DNA of 64,000 nt from Lagopus muta (lineage: Eukaryota > Chordata > Aves > Galliformes > Phasianidae). Every line of letters begins with the position of its first letter. Within the stretch, counting starts at the first letter, position 1. A model generated the notes under the pieces. That model was not told the DNA's origin. It searched no databases and saw only the letters and a program-made list of their open reading frames with translations. Position numbers and translations under genes: made by a program. The stretch is taken from contig NC_064443.1 of assembly GCF_023343835.1 (NCBI RefSeq), positions 2,604,001 through 2,668,000 on the forward strand. Direction: 5' to 3'. Shown here piece after piece: positions 45,601 through 60,600 of the stretch.

Positions 45601-48600
45601 AGCACTTTTGCTCTGTTTGGCACCATACCTGCTTGTCTTGGAGGCATGGATCTGCAGGCATGGTTACCCTGCAGACTGTGCTATACGTTAATACTTGCAC
45701 AGCTGCTGAGCATCCTGGGGATTCCTCGTTTCAGAAGGCTCGCAACTTTAATACAGCCTCTTTAATTAACTTAATTCAGACATTGGCATGTTACCGGGAA
45801 TGTCTCTCAAGGGGGGAAAGCCTTTCATTTATCACCACTTAGCCAGGGAGCACTATATTTTTCATTTGCATCCTCTTGTTCATCGTTGCAAGAGTGAGAA
45901 TTAACCTCTTGCTCCCAGGCTGGCCTTGTGCCTGCCCGGTGAGGAGAGAAGCTGTTCCCCCCATCCTCAGCATCCCTGACCTTCTGCAGGCCCTGTGCTC
46001 TCCTGGATGGGACTTCATTCTGGTCCCCATTCTGCCTTTCGGGGCGAGGGTTTGTGAGGAGGCTCCATGGGATTAGTGAGGCCAGAGCAGGAGGTAAGTT
46101 GGGCTGCCATGCCTTCTCCTCCTGTTCTGCATCATTATGCAGGGCCGTCTTCCACCAGACGAGCGCTGGGAGGGGTATGAGAGCCTCATCTCTAGCAAGA
46201 GCTGCATGGCAGAAGCCTTGGAAGCAAAACCATGCTAATTAAAGCCTGCTTCAGCACAGGCATGTTGTACCTGTGACAGATGGGGTCTGTTCCCTGTGAT
46301 TGCAAAATACTTTTGTGAAAAACACAGTGCTGAAATGTGGGTTGGGTTTTTTTTTTTGTGGGGGGAGGTTGATGATTTGTTCATACAGCCACAGAGGACT
46401 TTGCTTACTGCACTTGTTAGCCGTGAACCCGGTGGTACGTGTGTGTTGCTGCTGGCCTCGCGCTGCCCGCTTGGTTGCTCACCATCCCTACCCTCCTCTC
46501 ATCCCGCAGGTGAAGGAATGGCTGTGCCTGAACTGCCAGATGCAGCGGGCGCTGGGAATGGACATGACCACCGCCCCGCGCTCCAAGAGCCAGCAGCAGC
46601 TGCACTCCCCGTCTCCATCTCCATCCCACTCCCCGGCCAAGCTGCCGGCAGGCCAGGAGAAGACCCCGGCGCCCACCCAGCCCGGCGCCCGCCCTGGCAC
46701 CGCCGCCATCCCCCCATCCGAGCCCCCCAAAGCACAGAGCGCCGTGCCGCAGCGGGAGCAGCACGGCCAGCCGAAAGCTGCCGCTCCTCCCGAGGCGGCG
46801 TGGGCTTCCCCGCAGCACCAACAAGCAAAGCCTTCTTCCTCCGAGCAGAAAAAGGCCGTGGGAGACCCCAAACCCACAGCCCCGGCCCCCGGCGCGGGGG
46901 CTGCGGAGCAACAGCAGGAGGGGCTCACAGGGAAGCTCTTCGGCTTCGGGGCTTCCCTGCTGACCCAGGCCAGCACGCTCATGTCCGTCCAGCCGGAGGC
47001 CCCCGCTCCCAGTGCACAGACTTCTGGCAAAGTGCCTCCAAAAATCGTCTTCAGCGACGCCAGCAAGGAAGCCGGCCCCAAAGCCGCCGGGGCGCAGGGT
47101 CGGGTCGGGGCCGTGCCGGCCGCCAAGCCGAGCAAAACGGAGCCGGGCGTCAAGCCAAAGGAAGTGCCGAAAGCCAGGGTGTTGTGTCCCCTCTGCAAGG
47201 CCGAGATCAATGTGGGCTCCGGTGAGCCCCCCAACTACAACGCCTGCACGAGCTGCCGGCAGCAGGTGTGCAACATGTGTGGCTTCAACCCCGCGCCTCA
47301 CCTGGTGGAGGTAAGGGGCCGCGTGCTTTCATTGCTGAACGTGGGCTGGTTTGGTTTGTGAGGGTGGAAGGGACTGGGCTGCCTGGTAAGGCTTTGCTTG
47401 TCTGCAGCGAGCGTTTCATAAAGAACAGATGTTAAAGTGATCTCACACAAGGAGCAAGGGGTGGTCATCTGGGGGCAGCCCCTTCAAGGCCATAAGAAAT
47501 TACCTGCCTCTCCTGGAAGGTGATCGAGGAGTCAGCGGATGGGGCAAGGAAATACAAGTAGGTCGTGTTGTGCTGTGCCAGAGTCTCCGACGAGTCACCT
47601 CCTGGTGCTCCAGGCACACTCCTTGGCCGTGTCCTGCTGCTCAGTAGCGAGGGCGCAGGGGAAGCAGGTTGGGGCTGAACACGGTTTGGAAGCTGAGGGC
47701 ATGTGTTGGCCCACTGGAGCATGCTGCCCTCCATTCTCCATTGTGTCTGCAATACGAGGGAGAGGGCTGAGAGGATGGACGTGGAGGTGTAGATGGGGCT
47801 GTGTGGATGCGAGTCAGGGTTGAGGTCCAACAGACCTATCAGCCCTGGTTCAGGAGGTCTCTGAATCACGGAGCGTCTCCCAAAGCACCCTCACCCCTCC
47901 TTGCCACGCACGGCCATAGAGGGGCTTGCTGTTGTCAGGGCTCTGTGTACTGTCCTACCTCTTCCTCCTGCTTTGGTGACAGGGAACCCTGCAGACCCGT
48001 GGCTGAACATCAGACCCTCACCTCACTCTTTATGGACTCACTGAGTGGGAGCCCAGGGCTGCTTCTGGAAGCGCTGAGGCAGAAAGCCGATACCATCAGC
48101 ACAGCAAAAAGTTAAGGGGAACTTTCAGTGATCAGAAGTAGGCTTGCTAATCTTGGCTCTGTTCCACTGCGGGTAATTACATTTTATGTCCCTAACTCCT
48201 CCCTGCAGTTTCAATTACACGCAGCACTTTTATTCTCTTCCCGGAGCTGCCGGTTAAGGCTGCTGCATGCCATCATGCCAGCAACGGCACCCATTTGTGC
48301 TACTGAGATTGCTGGGCAGCCGTGCTCCTTGTGAGCAAAGTCCTCCACTTGTCATTCCAACCGATTTTGTTCCAAAAAGTCGAGTCCCAGACAGGCTTGT
48401 GCCATGGGGCTGCGGGGAAAAGCACCATTTTCCCAATGCCAAATGCCTGTTTTATAAGAGAGCTGTGTGAAAGTGGTGTCATTTTGGGTGCTGGGATTGG
48501 AGCTGTAGCAAAATTCCTCTAGAAAAAGAAAAGAAAATAAAAAAAGAGAAAGAAAACTTCAAGATCTTTTAATACAGCCGGGCTTCAGGTTCGCTTGATC

Positions 48601-51600
48601 TTCTCAGGAAATAGCTCTGTGGTCTGATCCTCTAAGTGTTTCGCCTGCAGCTCACAGGAGCTTGTCCCAAGCTTGGAAATTCATCCAGAGCTCCCTCTTT
48701 GAAGTAGCGAGACTTGACCCATTAATTGCTTTATGAATTAGGACCTTGCAAATTGCCTTTGGGAGCTGCGTGACAGCAGCGGAGAGGAGCCCCGGCTGAG
48801 GGCAGGACGGGCAGTCTGTCTGCACTGCTGAAGCCTGGGCACGGCTGTCATCCCCAGCTTCCAAATGTGGGCACGGGGAGGAGGAGAGGGCACGGGCCAC
48901 ACGTTCTGTCTGTTGGAGGAAGGGTGGAGTTTTGCAGCAAAGTGGCGCTAAATGAACGCATCTCCCATAAATGCCGTTCCCTCATCACTGCAGGCAGTCA
49001 AGGCTTTGAGTCACGGTGCTGAAGATGGGCTGCATGCCGTTGTATTTTTCTGGAAGATCCATGTAAGCATTCAAGGGTTGGCAAAAAAAAACACCTGGGG
49101 CAGTGTTTGCTTTGTCACTGTGGGCAAGTGTTTGCTCTACGTAGGTCATCCCTGCGGAGGTGCTGAGGGAATGGCACCCTGCCTTTCCAGGTGTTCCCAG
49201 GTGAGAAGGGAGCAGGGCAGGCTCCTTTCCCCGAGCATCCATCCCACCTGTGAGCTGCAGGCTGCTCCAGCAGGGCTGGCTCTCCTCTGCATCTGCATCA
49301 CGGAGAGCTTCTGCCCGTGGCCAGGAGGGGATGGGGAGTTATACCCTCAGGTCGGTGTCAGTGTGGCACTGCAGGAGGTGTGGGCTGTGTTGTCCTGTGC
49401 TGCCATTGGCCACCAGCTGGAAGGAGCCTGAATGCGTGTCTGACCTGCGGTTCTCTCGCCTGCTCGCCTTACCAGCTTTAAATAAGTTATCTGTGGGAAC
49501 TGTCAGAACTGCAGGTGCCTGGAGCCGCTTCCCACCTCGTCACACCTCCTCCAGGAGCACAGCTCCTGCCAGCAGCTCCTGGTGCTCTTCCCACCACGTC
49601 GGATCCGGCGTGTTGAGGAGCTCCCTAGCTCCCCCAGCCCAGTGCTGTGCAGGTAGGAGCAGGTTTCCATGGCAGGCAGGCAGGCTGTGAGGCCATTGCC
49701 ATCCTGAGTGATCTGGCAAGGGCTTCCTTGGAGCGCAGTGGCCCCGTGCCGTGCGGCGCGTTCCTGGTCACCCAGCTGACCCCAATTGACTCCAGTGGTT
49801 TTGTATTAAGGAACAAACGAGCTGTGCATGTTGTGTTACTAAAGGAGCATGGCACGATGCCCCTTTGCCTAATTAAGCAGCCTGAAACAGGAGCTGCAGC
49901 AGGTTTTGCTGAAGGCTGCTCCCTGAGCACCAGGCTGTGACCCCCAGTAGGTGTTGTGGGGGTTCCTCCCATGGACTCGTGTCCCCACTGCACAGCACCC
50001 AGATCCAACAGGAGTTTGCATTTAGGCTCCAAGCACCACATCCAAATTTTGTCCTCCCGGATGTTACTGTGGGGCTGGGAGCTTGCTGTAGGACAGCATC
50101 TGAGCTGGAGTCACAATGAGAGAGCCACCTCCACAGCGCACCATGGAAGTCGGCTTTGCCCATCTGAGCCTGCAAATCCCTTTACAGATGGGTAATTAAC
50201 AGCTTGTCGTGACTCAGGAGTTTTCTCTGCCGCTTAATGTGCTGTGATTAACCCGAGTGCCTGGAGCCTGCTGCCCAAACCCTATGGGAAAGCATGGGGC
50301 TGGGTCTGAGTTACATCCAGTTGAATGAAGAGTGGGGTCACAAAATGCACCTTGCTACTGCTTCTCCTGCAGAACCACTCCTGGGGAGCCCTCCTGTAGA
50401 CCCATCTTCTGCTGGCTGTGCTTTGGGGCTTCCAGGACCAGTGCAGATGCTGAGCTCCTTGTTGGACCCACTGCCAGCTTGTGGCTGCTTAGAAAACCAT
50501 CTCAGCCTGTGCCTTTCTTGAATCTGTAGCTCTGTTGTTTCTCGTGGTGTTGCCACCTGCCCTGTGCTGCATCCCAGGAGGTGTGCCCTGCTGCCCTGTG
50601 TTGTCACCCAGCTCTGTGCCACGGCGCAGTAGCACCCTGCATGGGGTTTGCTTTGAGTGGAAGCATGAAAGTGTAGGGCCAGGCTTGGAGCGTTGATGCT
50701 CCCATGGGTCAGCAGCATTCCGTGTAACAGAATCATAGTGTCTGAGTTGGAAGGGACCCCTAAGGGCCATCTGGTCCCACACCCTGCAGTGTCACCCATA
50801 GCTCCATCAGTGCTCAGAGCCCCCCAGCAGGCTGTGCCCCAGGGATCCATCATCTCCCTTTCACCCCACCCCAGGCAGAGCTCAGCAGGCAGTGGGAGGC
50901 GGCGATTGATGCTGAGGTGGTGTGGGGATTTGGCTGTTCCTGCTGCCATCCCCTGGGAGCAGGCACAGATTATCCTGATGTGCTCTCAGGCCATTACACA
51001 ACCTGGCACTTCCTCATTTCTTTATCTTTTTTTTTTTTTTTTTTTTCTTTTAATTTTTTTTGACGTGCCACGTTGTTGCTTTGTGTGGGAACACGTTGGG
51101 ACACTTAATCGAGCGTTTAATTGGCTTTGTAGCCCTGTGCTTCTGCTCGGGTTGGGGACTGCAGAGAAGTTGCGGTTTTCCAGCCGTGGCAGCAGATCCT
51201 GCGCTTTCTCTCTCGGTGCCCATCCACCTCCCAGCCAGCCCTGTTTCTCCTCACGAGCCCAGCAGCTCTGTGCAGCCATATCCTGCAGAGACCCCTGGAA
51301 TCAAAGGATGGGGAGGGAAGGGACCAGTGATTGATGATGGGATTGCTGCTTGGGATGTGCACGTGTTGGGCTTCACTGGGACCCAGAGCTGGAAGAAGCC
51401 TGTGCTGGATGGCCTGGGGTGCACCAGTGCTGGCTTCCTCCTCCTCTGTGAGCTCGTAGCAGGGACGTGCATTCCTGCCAAGGCTGCAGTGCTCTGCTGC
51501 TGTGCCAGCTGCCCATGTGGGCTGCCAGAGGGCTGCTGCCCTGCCTGCCTTCTCTCCTCTCCTCATAGGAATCGCTCTTATCCCAAACGCTCCTGAATCT

Positions 51601-54600
51601 GGGAGAGCTGAAGGCTGCCTCATGGGTAATTTGTCAGATGTGCGGGTCAGGAGCTGGCTGGAAACATTTAATTAAATGTCTTTATGTTGCCATTTGCCAC
51701 TGAGTTGAAAGGGAAGCATTTCCCCTTTGATTCCTGGAGGTAGGAAGCCCTGGCAGGGACCGGGTGCAGGTGCTGGCTGGCAAAGCCCTGAATGCTGGAA
51801 ACTGCTTTGTGATTTATCCGTGCTGCTTTTCTGCTCTCTCAAAGGAAGCCCTCAGGTGTGCAGCAAGCTGTGTGCCAGCCCTTTGCAGATATTGGAGCCC
51901 TGCAGGCGCTCGTGGCCCCTTTTCCTTCTGCCAGGCCCTGGCACACCTGCATCCAGGGACCTGGCACTGGCAGGGTTCGGGTTTTGCTTTGTTCAGAGTC
52001 ATAAAGTCTCATTTTGTACATGAGGTTGAAAGGAAGTAATCAGAAGCCTAGGAGGGGCTGGCAGGGAGGCATGTCTGTTAACAGAAAGGATTGCAGTTAG
52101 GAGCGGAGGCATCCACGTAGATGCTTGCACTTGATCCCACAGCAATTGCATTTTTTCATGGATGATCTTTATTGAGTTTCTCTGCTTGTGAGCAGCCTGG
52201 AAGGATTCTCGAGCTCCCAGCCCAGTGTCCCCAGAGCAAAACACGTGTGCTACAGCATGTCAACGCATAGGGTATGGAATGTGTATTATTAGTGTTGCCA
52301 ACACTGCTGCAGGCAGCCCTGGGCAGGCACCAGGAGCTGGACGAGGGACGTGCCATGAGGCAGCAGCTTGCAGAGAGCAGTGCCGTGGGCAGGCTGCCTT
52401 CCCTTGCGTGGCCTTTGGCCATGCTGGCAGTGTTGGAAAAGAACATCCACAAGTACTCCTTCCTTCCTGCTTTGCCAAGAGTTGGTAACCGTGGTGTTGA
52501 ACCGAGATGCAGGCAGGATGGGCAATGAGCACAGTTTCTGATGCAACCCTTGCAAAATGCAGGCACTCATCCTGTGCAAGTGCCGAGCTACAGGAGGCAC
52601 TCAGGCTGAGAATCCCTGAAATCTCCCCATCTCTTGCTTAAAATTCCCAGAGGGGGCACGTGCTGCAAGCAAAGCCCCGGTGAGTGTGGGAGTGGGATGG
52701 GGTGGGTTGGCAGTGTGCAGTGCACCCAGCAGCTGCTGCTCCCCTGGCAAAGCATGCATGAGTGCTCCAGAAACTTCAGGGAGCCTCCTGAGCAGCAGGA
52801 GGGAACAGCAGACTCCTTTCCAAATGCAGTCTCAGAACGTGTGTGTCCAGGGGGAGCTGGCTGTGGGGGCAGAGCACAGCGGTGCCATTCGCTCCTGAGG
52901 GTGCTCCTGCTGCTAAAAGCTCTTAGGTGCTTCTGGAAGCGATTCACCCACAAAAGCAAATAGTTTCAGCTAATTAAGAACTTGCTTCCAAAAGCCCCCG
53001 ATGACACTTTGCAACTTAAACAGTTTTCCATGTGCTTGGAACAGAAGCAGCTTTAAGGGAGCAGCTGCTGCTGTTTCCCACTGGCGCCGTGCGGCTGCGA
53101 TAAGCACTGCATTCCCTCTCCTCTGTGCCATCCCAGTAGGATCTGAGCACCCCAGTGGCTGCAGGGGATGGGGGGCAGCCTTGGAGTTGGCCCAAGGGGG
53201 GGAGCCCAGCAGAGCCAGGGCATCTCCTGGCCGGGGCTGGGAGCCTTCCCAGAGCTCTGCCTCCGCTTGGCGAGGATTCTTTGGGTCTCTCTGTTTGTGC
53301 CTCGCCACGAGGCTGTGCTGAGCCAACGGCAGCTGTTCCTGCGATGCGGTATTTGGAAACTGGGGCATGCTTCTCCCACATCTTTGCTCTCCGTGCCTGG
53401 AGTTCCCACCCCAGCCTTCAGCGCTCCCCCTGGCAGTGCCATGAAAACGCGATGAACCCCCCCAGCCGAGCTGAGATCTCACTGCAAAAGCATCCTCCCC
53501 ACTCTTGCTCTGCACCACTCTCTTCCCACCGCCATCTGCTCTGCCTACTAAAATAAGGCCGTGCCATGGACGCGCTGTGCCGTGCTCAGGAACCCCACGC
53601 GGCCCATGGGGCTGCAGGCAGCTCAGCGCAGGGGCACAGCACCAGGACCTCTCCCTTGGCCACTTATGCCATGGTGTGGGGCCAGCTGCTGCCCCCAGGG
53701 CTGCGGGTATCCTGATGGAGGGAGACACAAATGCAGCCAAGGGAGAGAGCAGCGTCAGCTCCCTCCCTGCTGCTTCTCCTTCCCCCAGCCCGGTCTTATG
53801 CAGCTGCGTTGCTCTGTGGCTTTTGTGGTGGTTTGGAGTTTGCTTGCTTGGTTGTTTTCTTTTTTTTCTTGCACTGCAATGTTTTTAAGGGTACACGTGG
53901 GGCACAGAGCACCTGATTCCCAGTGCTGCTGAAGCAGAAGAGCACTGGATTGCAATGGCTTGGAACAAACGTTCTCACTGCAGACCTGATTAGGGGACGG
54001 CGTGTGCCACTGGGGCGCAGGGATGGGAGCAGGGCTGTGGCCATGGCACACGGTGGAGCTGGGTGAGCAGGCAGCACTGCGCCGCACGGCAGGGCTCGGC
54101 ACCCGCAAGTGGTGTGAAATTCCCATCTTTATGTAATTTCCCAACTCGCTGGAAACTGTGAAGCGTGACCAGCAGTCATCTGTTTGCTGGGAGCAAATAG
54201 CGCGTCAGGAAGAGGCGAGCGATGCAGAGCCAGGCAGCAGTGCTTGAAGGCACGTGGGCTTGCTGCAGGCTGGAGGCGGAGGCACGTGCCCGGCACGGAG
54301 CAGCAGGTTTCTGGAGCACCAAAGCACATTGGGTGCCTCGCCTCAAGGGTTTGCTCAGCTCAGATCTCCTGTGGCTGCAGGGAGCCGAGCTCCTGCATGT
54401 GGCCCTGTCTGCATGGAGCACGTGAGGAAGGAAGAGGTTCCAGCATGTTAAACTGAGCAAAAATGGCCACGTGGTTAAAAAAGTGCTAACAACCATTTTG
54501 TGTGGATAGCACCATTTCATTCTGGTTTGGTTTCTTGGCTTTGTTTTGCTGTATCTGGTCATTTTCTCTCATCTTGGCTGAACTAACAGCCCTGGCTTTG

Positions 54601-57600
54601 GGCATCTGCCGTCAGCTGGGCTTCTTCGTGCCCATCAACACTGCAGTGTGCAGGAGAGCAGGGGTAATGAGGGTTCCCAAACACTTCTGATGGCATCAGA
54701 GGATGCTTCAGTTGAGCTCCTGGCTTGATTTCTAGGTATGAGAAGGAATAACCTGTTTTTTAATAAGTTAAATTAAAGCAAGTTCTTTACATAAGGTTGT
54801 TCTGAAGATGATGACGAATATGTTGGACCCCCCAAGTTGCAGACACCTTCTGTAGGTATTTTGTGGGATCCCACGTGTGCCCCCCATGGCCATGGGGTCT
54901 TCCAGCATGCAAGGCTCAAGTACAGAGAGGTGCTGATGTGCGTAATGTGGGGAGTGAAATGGCTCATGCATCTTTGCTGTAGCAATCTGCGTTTCTAGAA
55001 TGCTTCTGAGCCTTTTGGTGTGAGAGATTATTGACCTGTACACAAGTATGGAAGATTATGAGAGTTAATGTTTCAAGCTTATCACTTGATTTGTTCCATA
55101 AATGTAGTTCCTTTCATTAAAATACTTGCACTGCTGGAATTGGGATTGGTGAGCTTGAAGCTTGGAGCAGGGCAGAGGCTTTTTTGAAAAAATGGCCATT
55201 TAATGGGATCAGACAGAAATTAAAGCTCACAGTCATCAAGGAATAGGTGTATTTCAGGGTGAAAATGCTGGCAGGGGCCAAGTAAGGGTGTAGAAATAGA
55301 AGATAAAGGTAAAGAAAGGAAGGCAGGTGCTGGAGAAAGGTTGAGGGAACTGGGATTGTTTAGCTTGGAGAAGAGAAGGCTCTGGGGAGACTTCATGGTG
55401 GCCTTGCAGTGCTTGAAGTGAGCGTATAAGCAGGAGGAGAACTGACTTTTTGTGTGGTATCATAGTGAGAGGACAAGGGGGAACAGCTTTAAACCAAAAG
55501 AGAGGAGATGTGTGCGGGATGTGAGGGAGAAGTGTCTTATTCAAAGGACACTGAGGAGCTGGGACAGGTTGTCTGGAGAGGTGGTGGGTGCCCCATCCCT
55601 GGGAGCATTCGAGGCTTGGATGGAGCCCTGGCAACCTGACCTTGTATTTGGCTTGTGATGTCCTCAGCTTCTGGGCAACGGAACAGACAGTTCCCCAGCG
55701 TGCTTCGAAGGTGCTCGTGGTCATCGTGGTCATGAAAGAGGCTCAAACCCAAAGAAAGGGTCTGCAAAGCTTGGGGTCTGCAAGGCAGGATGCAGGTTTT
55801 TGTCTGGTTTGCAAGTGAATGGCTGCTGCCTGGCATATGTGGGGCCCTGCGCAGCTCAGAGGAGGGCAATCAAACAGCTGGAATCAGCTTTTATCAGGGA
55901 CAGAAAATTGCTCGATGGGTGGCTGGGTGTTTTAGTCACCACGAGTGCCTGCGAAAAACCAAGGTTTTGATTAAATAAGATTTCTCTCTCTCTCTTTTTT
56001 TTTTTTTTTTAAGGATTTTTATCCTCCTGTCTAGTGGGGAAAAAAAAAAAAAAAAAGATTAGAATACTGTATTTCTTTTCTGCAGTTTTGCTAGGTTTCT
56101 ATTTGCAGGCATTATTTGGCTGCAGACTTGAAATCTCCCCCATCCGGGTTCAGAGAGGTGTGGTTTCTTCATCACACTTATGCATGGTGACATATGTGTG
56201 CAGCAGCAGTGTGGCCATGAAAACATATCCCACCAATGCTGTGCCCATGCCCTGATGGGAGCTGTGAGCAGGGCTCCATGGTGCCCAATGCCTGGGCATT
56301 CTTGCACAATTATTGGTATGCAGACAGTGTGTGGAGATCCTCCCGCTACTGTTAACCTTGGCTGAGAAATACATCCTGATAATGTGGGCTGTTAAAGATA
56401 AGGCTGCCTGGCAGGCTGATAAATCTGGTTAAGGAGTGCTACTTTGCAGAGTAAATTACAATGCGCGCTCAGATCGATTTGAACAGAAATGAACAATATA
56501 TTACCGCTCTGTTAATGGGGATGGGATAAATTCCCCCCTCTGTGCTGGGTTTCAGTGTCTCAACTTGTAGCTCAAGACTTGCTGAGGAGATGAGAGCAGC
56601 TCTGGCAGCACTGGCATCAATGGGGCGGTAGCTCATCCTCACTTCTGCATGGCTCACAGTGCTCATCGTGGGCTGGTCTGCAGTGAGCTCCAGCATGGGG
56701 CAGCAAAGGGTGGCAGAAGGTGGTCTCAAGATGCACCAGGGGAGGTTTAGATGGGATATTAGGGAGAATTTCATCACACGGAGGATGGCCAAGCATTGGC
56801 AGCGGCTGAGGGCATTGGTGCAGTCCTGATCCCTTGTGGGTATTGAAGGGATGTGTGAGCGTGGTGGCACTAAGGGATGTGGTTTGGTGGCAGGGCTTGT
56901 AGGTCAGGTAGATCAGGCAGATGGTTGCACTTGCTGATCCTGAAAGCCTTTTCCAGCCCCAAAGACTGTGATTCAGAGCAGGGTACTTTGCATTTAGCTC
57001 ACTCAACGAGAGAGCTTTGGAGCACCTCTGCATCCCCCCTGCCCAGAGCAGTCAGCATGATACATTTCTGCCTCTCCAGCAGCTGTTAGCCTCGTATACA
57101 GGATCATCCTTCATCTCATGCCTGTGGCACTCTGCTCTGCCTGTATCCCAGAGGACTTCATGGGCTATCTTCTACCTGCATATCAGGGATCATATTTTGG
57201 CTTTTTTTTTTCCCTCTCTTCAGCCTTTGTCTATTGAAGGCAGTGGTTCTCCTCCTATCCTCCTATTGTGAGCTCCCCTGCTCCTGCTGGCTGTGCTCAG
57301 CTCCCCGTGCTCCTCCTCCATGGCCATGCAGTGCCAGCTCCAGCCACCAGCACCAGGAAAACTTCCCCAGGAATGAGCGCTGTGCATCTACATGGCAATC
57401 CCCAGTGCTCTGGGGGCTTTCTGTTTCACAGGGCCTTCACAGAGGCTGGTCTGCAGATGACCCATGCAGCTCCAGAAACATCAGGGTAGAGGAAAAGAGG
57501 AAAATACAAACTTGTCTTCCGTGGGACAGCCATTGCTAATCTTTGAAAAACAGACCAGGCCCTCTTCTGATTTAATGCCGTTGGCTGTGTTTTATTGTGA

Positions 57601-60600
57601 ACAGAAAATCTCCTTAATTCTTCATCCTTTTGGATTCAGTCTCTCGGAACTGAGCTGGGAGTTAATTTAGCTCTTTCTCCAAGATAAAAAAAAAAAAAAA
57701 GGAGGACGTAGTAGGGCTTAGTGAAAAGAGAGGAAAAAAGTGCTTTCAGCATCTCAGCCTTGCTCTCATTCCTCATAATTTTCTTACTCTTTTGTGGCAC
57801 TGTGTTTTTCTGGCTGTTCCGAAAGGTGCTGAGCCCATGGTGCTGCCCTGCTGCTGTCCAGAGCCACGCACAGCACCGGGCTGCATGTTTGGTTTCTCCC
57901 ACTGCATATAGACGCAAACCTTCTTGCATCCACCTCCACCACCCTTGGCCATGCTGGCAGATGGCTTTTCTGCTCCCAGCTCCATCATGAGAGTTCGGCT
58001 GTCCCACGAGAGCTGGGACATGCGGCTGTCCCCGGGCCGCCCTGCCTCCCCGTGCCATGCAGATGTTATTTCTGCAGCAGCTGTTTGCACTGCTGGATGT
58101 GCGTGTTACTGCAGCAGTGTCATCAAATGGACCCTTCCCAGGGGAGAAGGATGCTCGTCCGCAGCCCTGGGATGTGTCCTGGGGCTTCTTGATGAGCCAA
58201 GAGCATCAAAATTAACTCAATATCTGACTGAGGCTGTTTGGTTGTTTGTTTTTTGTTGTTGTTGTGTTTTTAATCTAATGAACTGGAAGGAAATATGTTG
58301 AGTGGGGAGGGCTGGCTATATATATTCCCCAAAAGCACCGGTTTCAAACTTTTAGACAGCTGTGTACCCGTTTTTAGCAGCCCCTTCACACAGCCCACGC
58401 AGCACCCAGAACTTGGAACCCGTCTCGTTTGGAAATACTCTCACTTGATTGGAAAATAGTTTAAATCTTTTAACTTAGAAACACGTTCTTGAGACTCGAG
58501 AAGATTTTTAGCACGGAAAATGCAGAAGGCGCTTGCTGGCACAGGGAGCTGAGCTGCTTTGGGAAGGGGTGTGAAGTGGGTGGGGAGCAGAGAATTGAGG
58601 TGGACGTTGGCGAGGTTGGGTTGTCATGGTGCAAAGACCCAGGCTGCAGGGGCACAAGGGCACAGATCGATGCTGCCAGGCTACGTGGCCTGGATTTTTG
58701 GGTCTGAAATGCTGAGTCAAGCGGCTTTTGCCTTGGGAATAAGATGCTAATTGATGGTAGCAGTAATTACTTGTTAGCAGCCAGGTGCTCCCGCTCAGGT
58801 AGTTACAGAAGGAGGGATGACACTGAAAAGGGATGGAGGTGGTGCTGATGGCCAACCTGTGCGCTGGGAGAGCCCTTCCCTGCTGTCCCTCCCGTTGTGG
58901 CCGTGCTTGCTGGGCTCGTCCCGCGGTGCCGGCACGCAGTAAGCCGCACTTGGCATGGGCGTGCTCGTTCCTCGAAGGAAGGCGAAGGGAGCTCTGCTAT
59001 TACTCATCAGCCAAAGGCTTTCAGCTGCATTAATCCCTTGCTGGTCAGTGCGGTGCATGGCGGTGGCTGCGGTCCAGCGCTGCTGGGCACGGCGCGGGCT
59101 GCTCAGCTCTGCTGGCCCACTCTGCCACTGCCCAGCGGGTGCGGCGTAGGGGCAGAAACAGGGAAGGAAAATCCCCACCCATGATTTTTCCCTGGGGAGG
59201 AGAAGCTGCATCAAGGTGTGATTGCAGGGAGATTACCCCGTGCCACTTTTAATCACATTATTGCTGTGCCAAGTGTGATGCTACATCACCGCGGCTGGAG
59301 AAGAGCTGGGCAGGGACTGTATGCCCCCTGCCTGGGAGGGCTCTGGGGATGGGTGCCGACATGACAGTGCTGGGGAGCATTGCTCCACTGTGCAGTCAAA
59401 TGCTCTGTTTAGTGATGAAAACCACATCAGTGGTTTTTGGCTGAGCTAATCTGTGAGCTGTGGTGGCACTGATGCTCACCCAGTTCACATTAATGAAGCC
59501 AATTAGTGTAGAATAGACTCTGCCAAGGGACGCGCAGACAGCGGTGCCCGTGGTTTCGTGCTGCTGTGTTTGCTCTGTGCATGGGGCACAATGCAGCTGG
59601 GAAGCAGGGCATCCTGCCTCCTCCTCAGAGAAACACTGGGAGATTGGCAACTGGGCCAAAACTTGCCCTGTAGAATGGCTTGGGTTGGAGGGGACCTTGA
59701 AGAGCATCTGGTTCCAAGCCTTTGTGGGGCTTCTGGTTGAGAAGTCAGCACTTGGAACAAGATGAAGGAAATCCCAAGCTGTATTATTTAAATTAGAGAT
59801 AGTGGACTCATCTGCTATCCCCAGAAATGGAGTATTGCCCACTCGATTGCTCACCGTGTGAACCAACCCTAAACAGGGGGAAGTGCTGGGCAGGGATGGT
59901 ACACACGCAGCCCCTGCGGGCGCTTGGACCACAGTGCATGCTGGGCTCATCCTTTCCACTGGTTCCCACCCGAGGAAGCACTCATTGGCACACATGGAGG
60001 GGCATCACATGCAGCCCATGGAGGGATTGCTCTGGAGAATTCAGCTGTGCCAATGAGCTGAAACCGAGGGAAGAAGTATTAGCTGGCATTTGGGCAGCAG
60101 CATCCGTGGAGCGAAATGAATTACGGCAGTGTTCACGTGCAAGGAGCTGGGAGAAAGATCCTTGAGATGGAGCAGGGCTTGAAAAGCCATTCTGCAAGGC
60201 TCTTGCTGCTAATTTGGATCTTGATTCAGATAGCAGAAGTGTTTTCCATATTTCCCAGGCACCCATCTGTCATCACAATGAGCCCTGCGCAGGGCTTGTC
60301 AGCAAATAAATGAAATATTCGTGGGATATTCGCTGTGTGTAATGCTGGGAGATGAGATCTGGCTTGTAGGATACTTATACCTCGCGCCGCTTATCTGATT
60401 TCGTGCAGCCTCCGTGCCGGTATTTTAATATCTATCACTTGGAATGTGCAAAATAATGCTGAGGAGCACAAATAACAGCAGAGCTCCGAGATGAGGTGCA
60501 GGAGGGGCTCTGTGGGCAGCGCTGGGCTATGCCAGGGCTGGCTGTGTTGGCACAGCTGCTGGAGCTCGCAGTGGAACGTAACCCGGCGGCACTGGGGGAC

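Larger units (their letters stand above)
31081..46509 (+). other. BSN: BSN intron 2 (about 15.4 kb)
   Basis: Phase-0 intron that splits zinc finger 1. It holds six recognised CR1 relics (31,118; 33,590; 37,540; 38,160; 39,761; 42,720), a TTGGT-rich tract (39,005-39,168), a (CA)n run at about 39,342-39,355, A-rich and GA-rich simple tracts near 45,100-45,268, and otherwise unique-looking sequence. I recognised no additional exon or antisense gene. Confidence 0.7.

Noticed and set aside
46417-47301. Long minus-strand and alternate + frames (294-309 codons) over BSN exon 3
   Set aside because: Shadows of the strongly biased BSN coding sequence; the frame with the zinc-finger cysteines is the real one.
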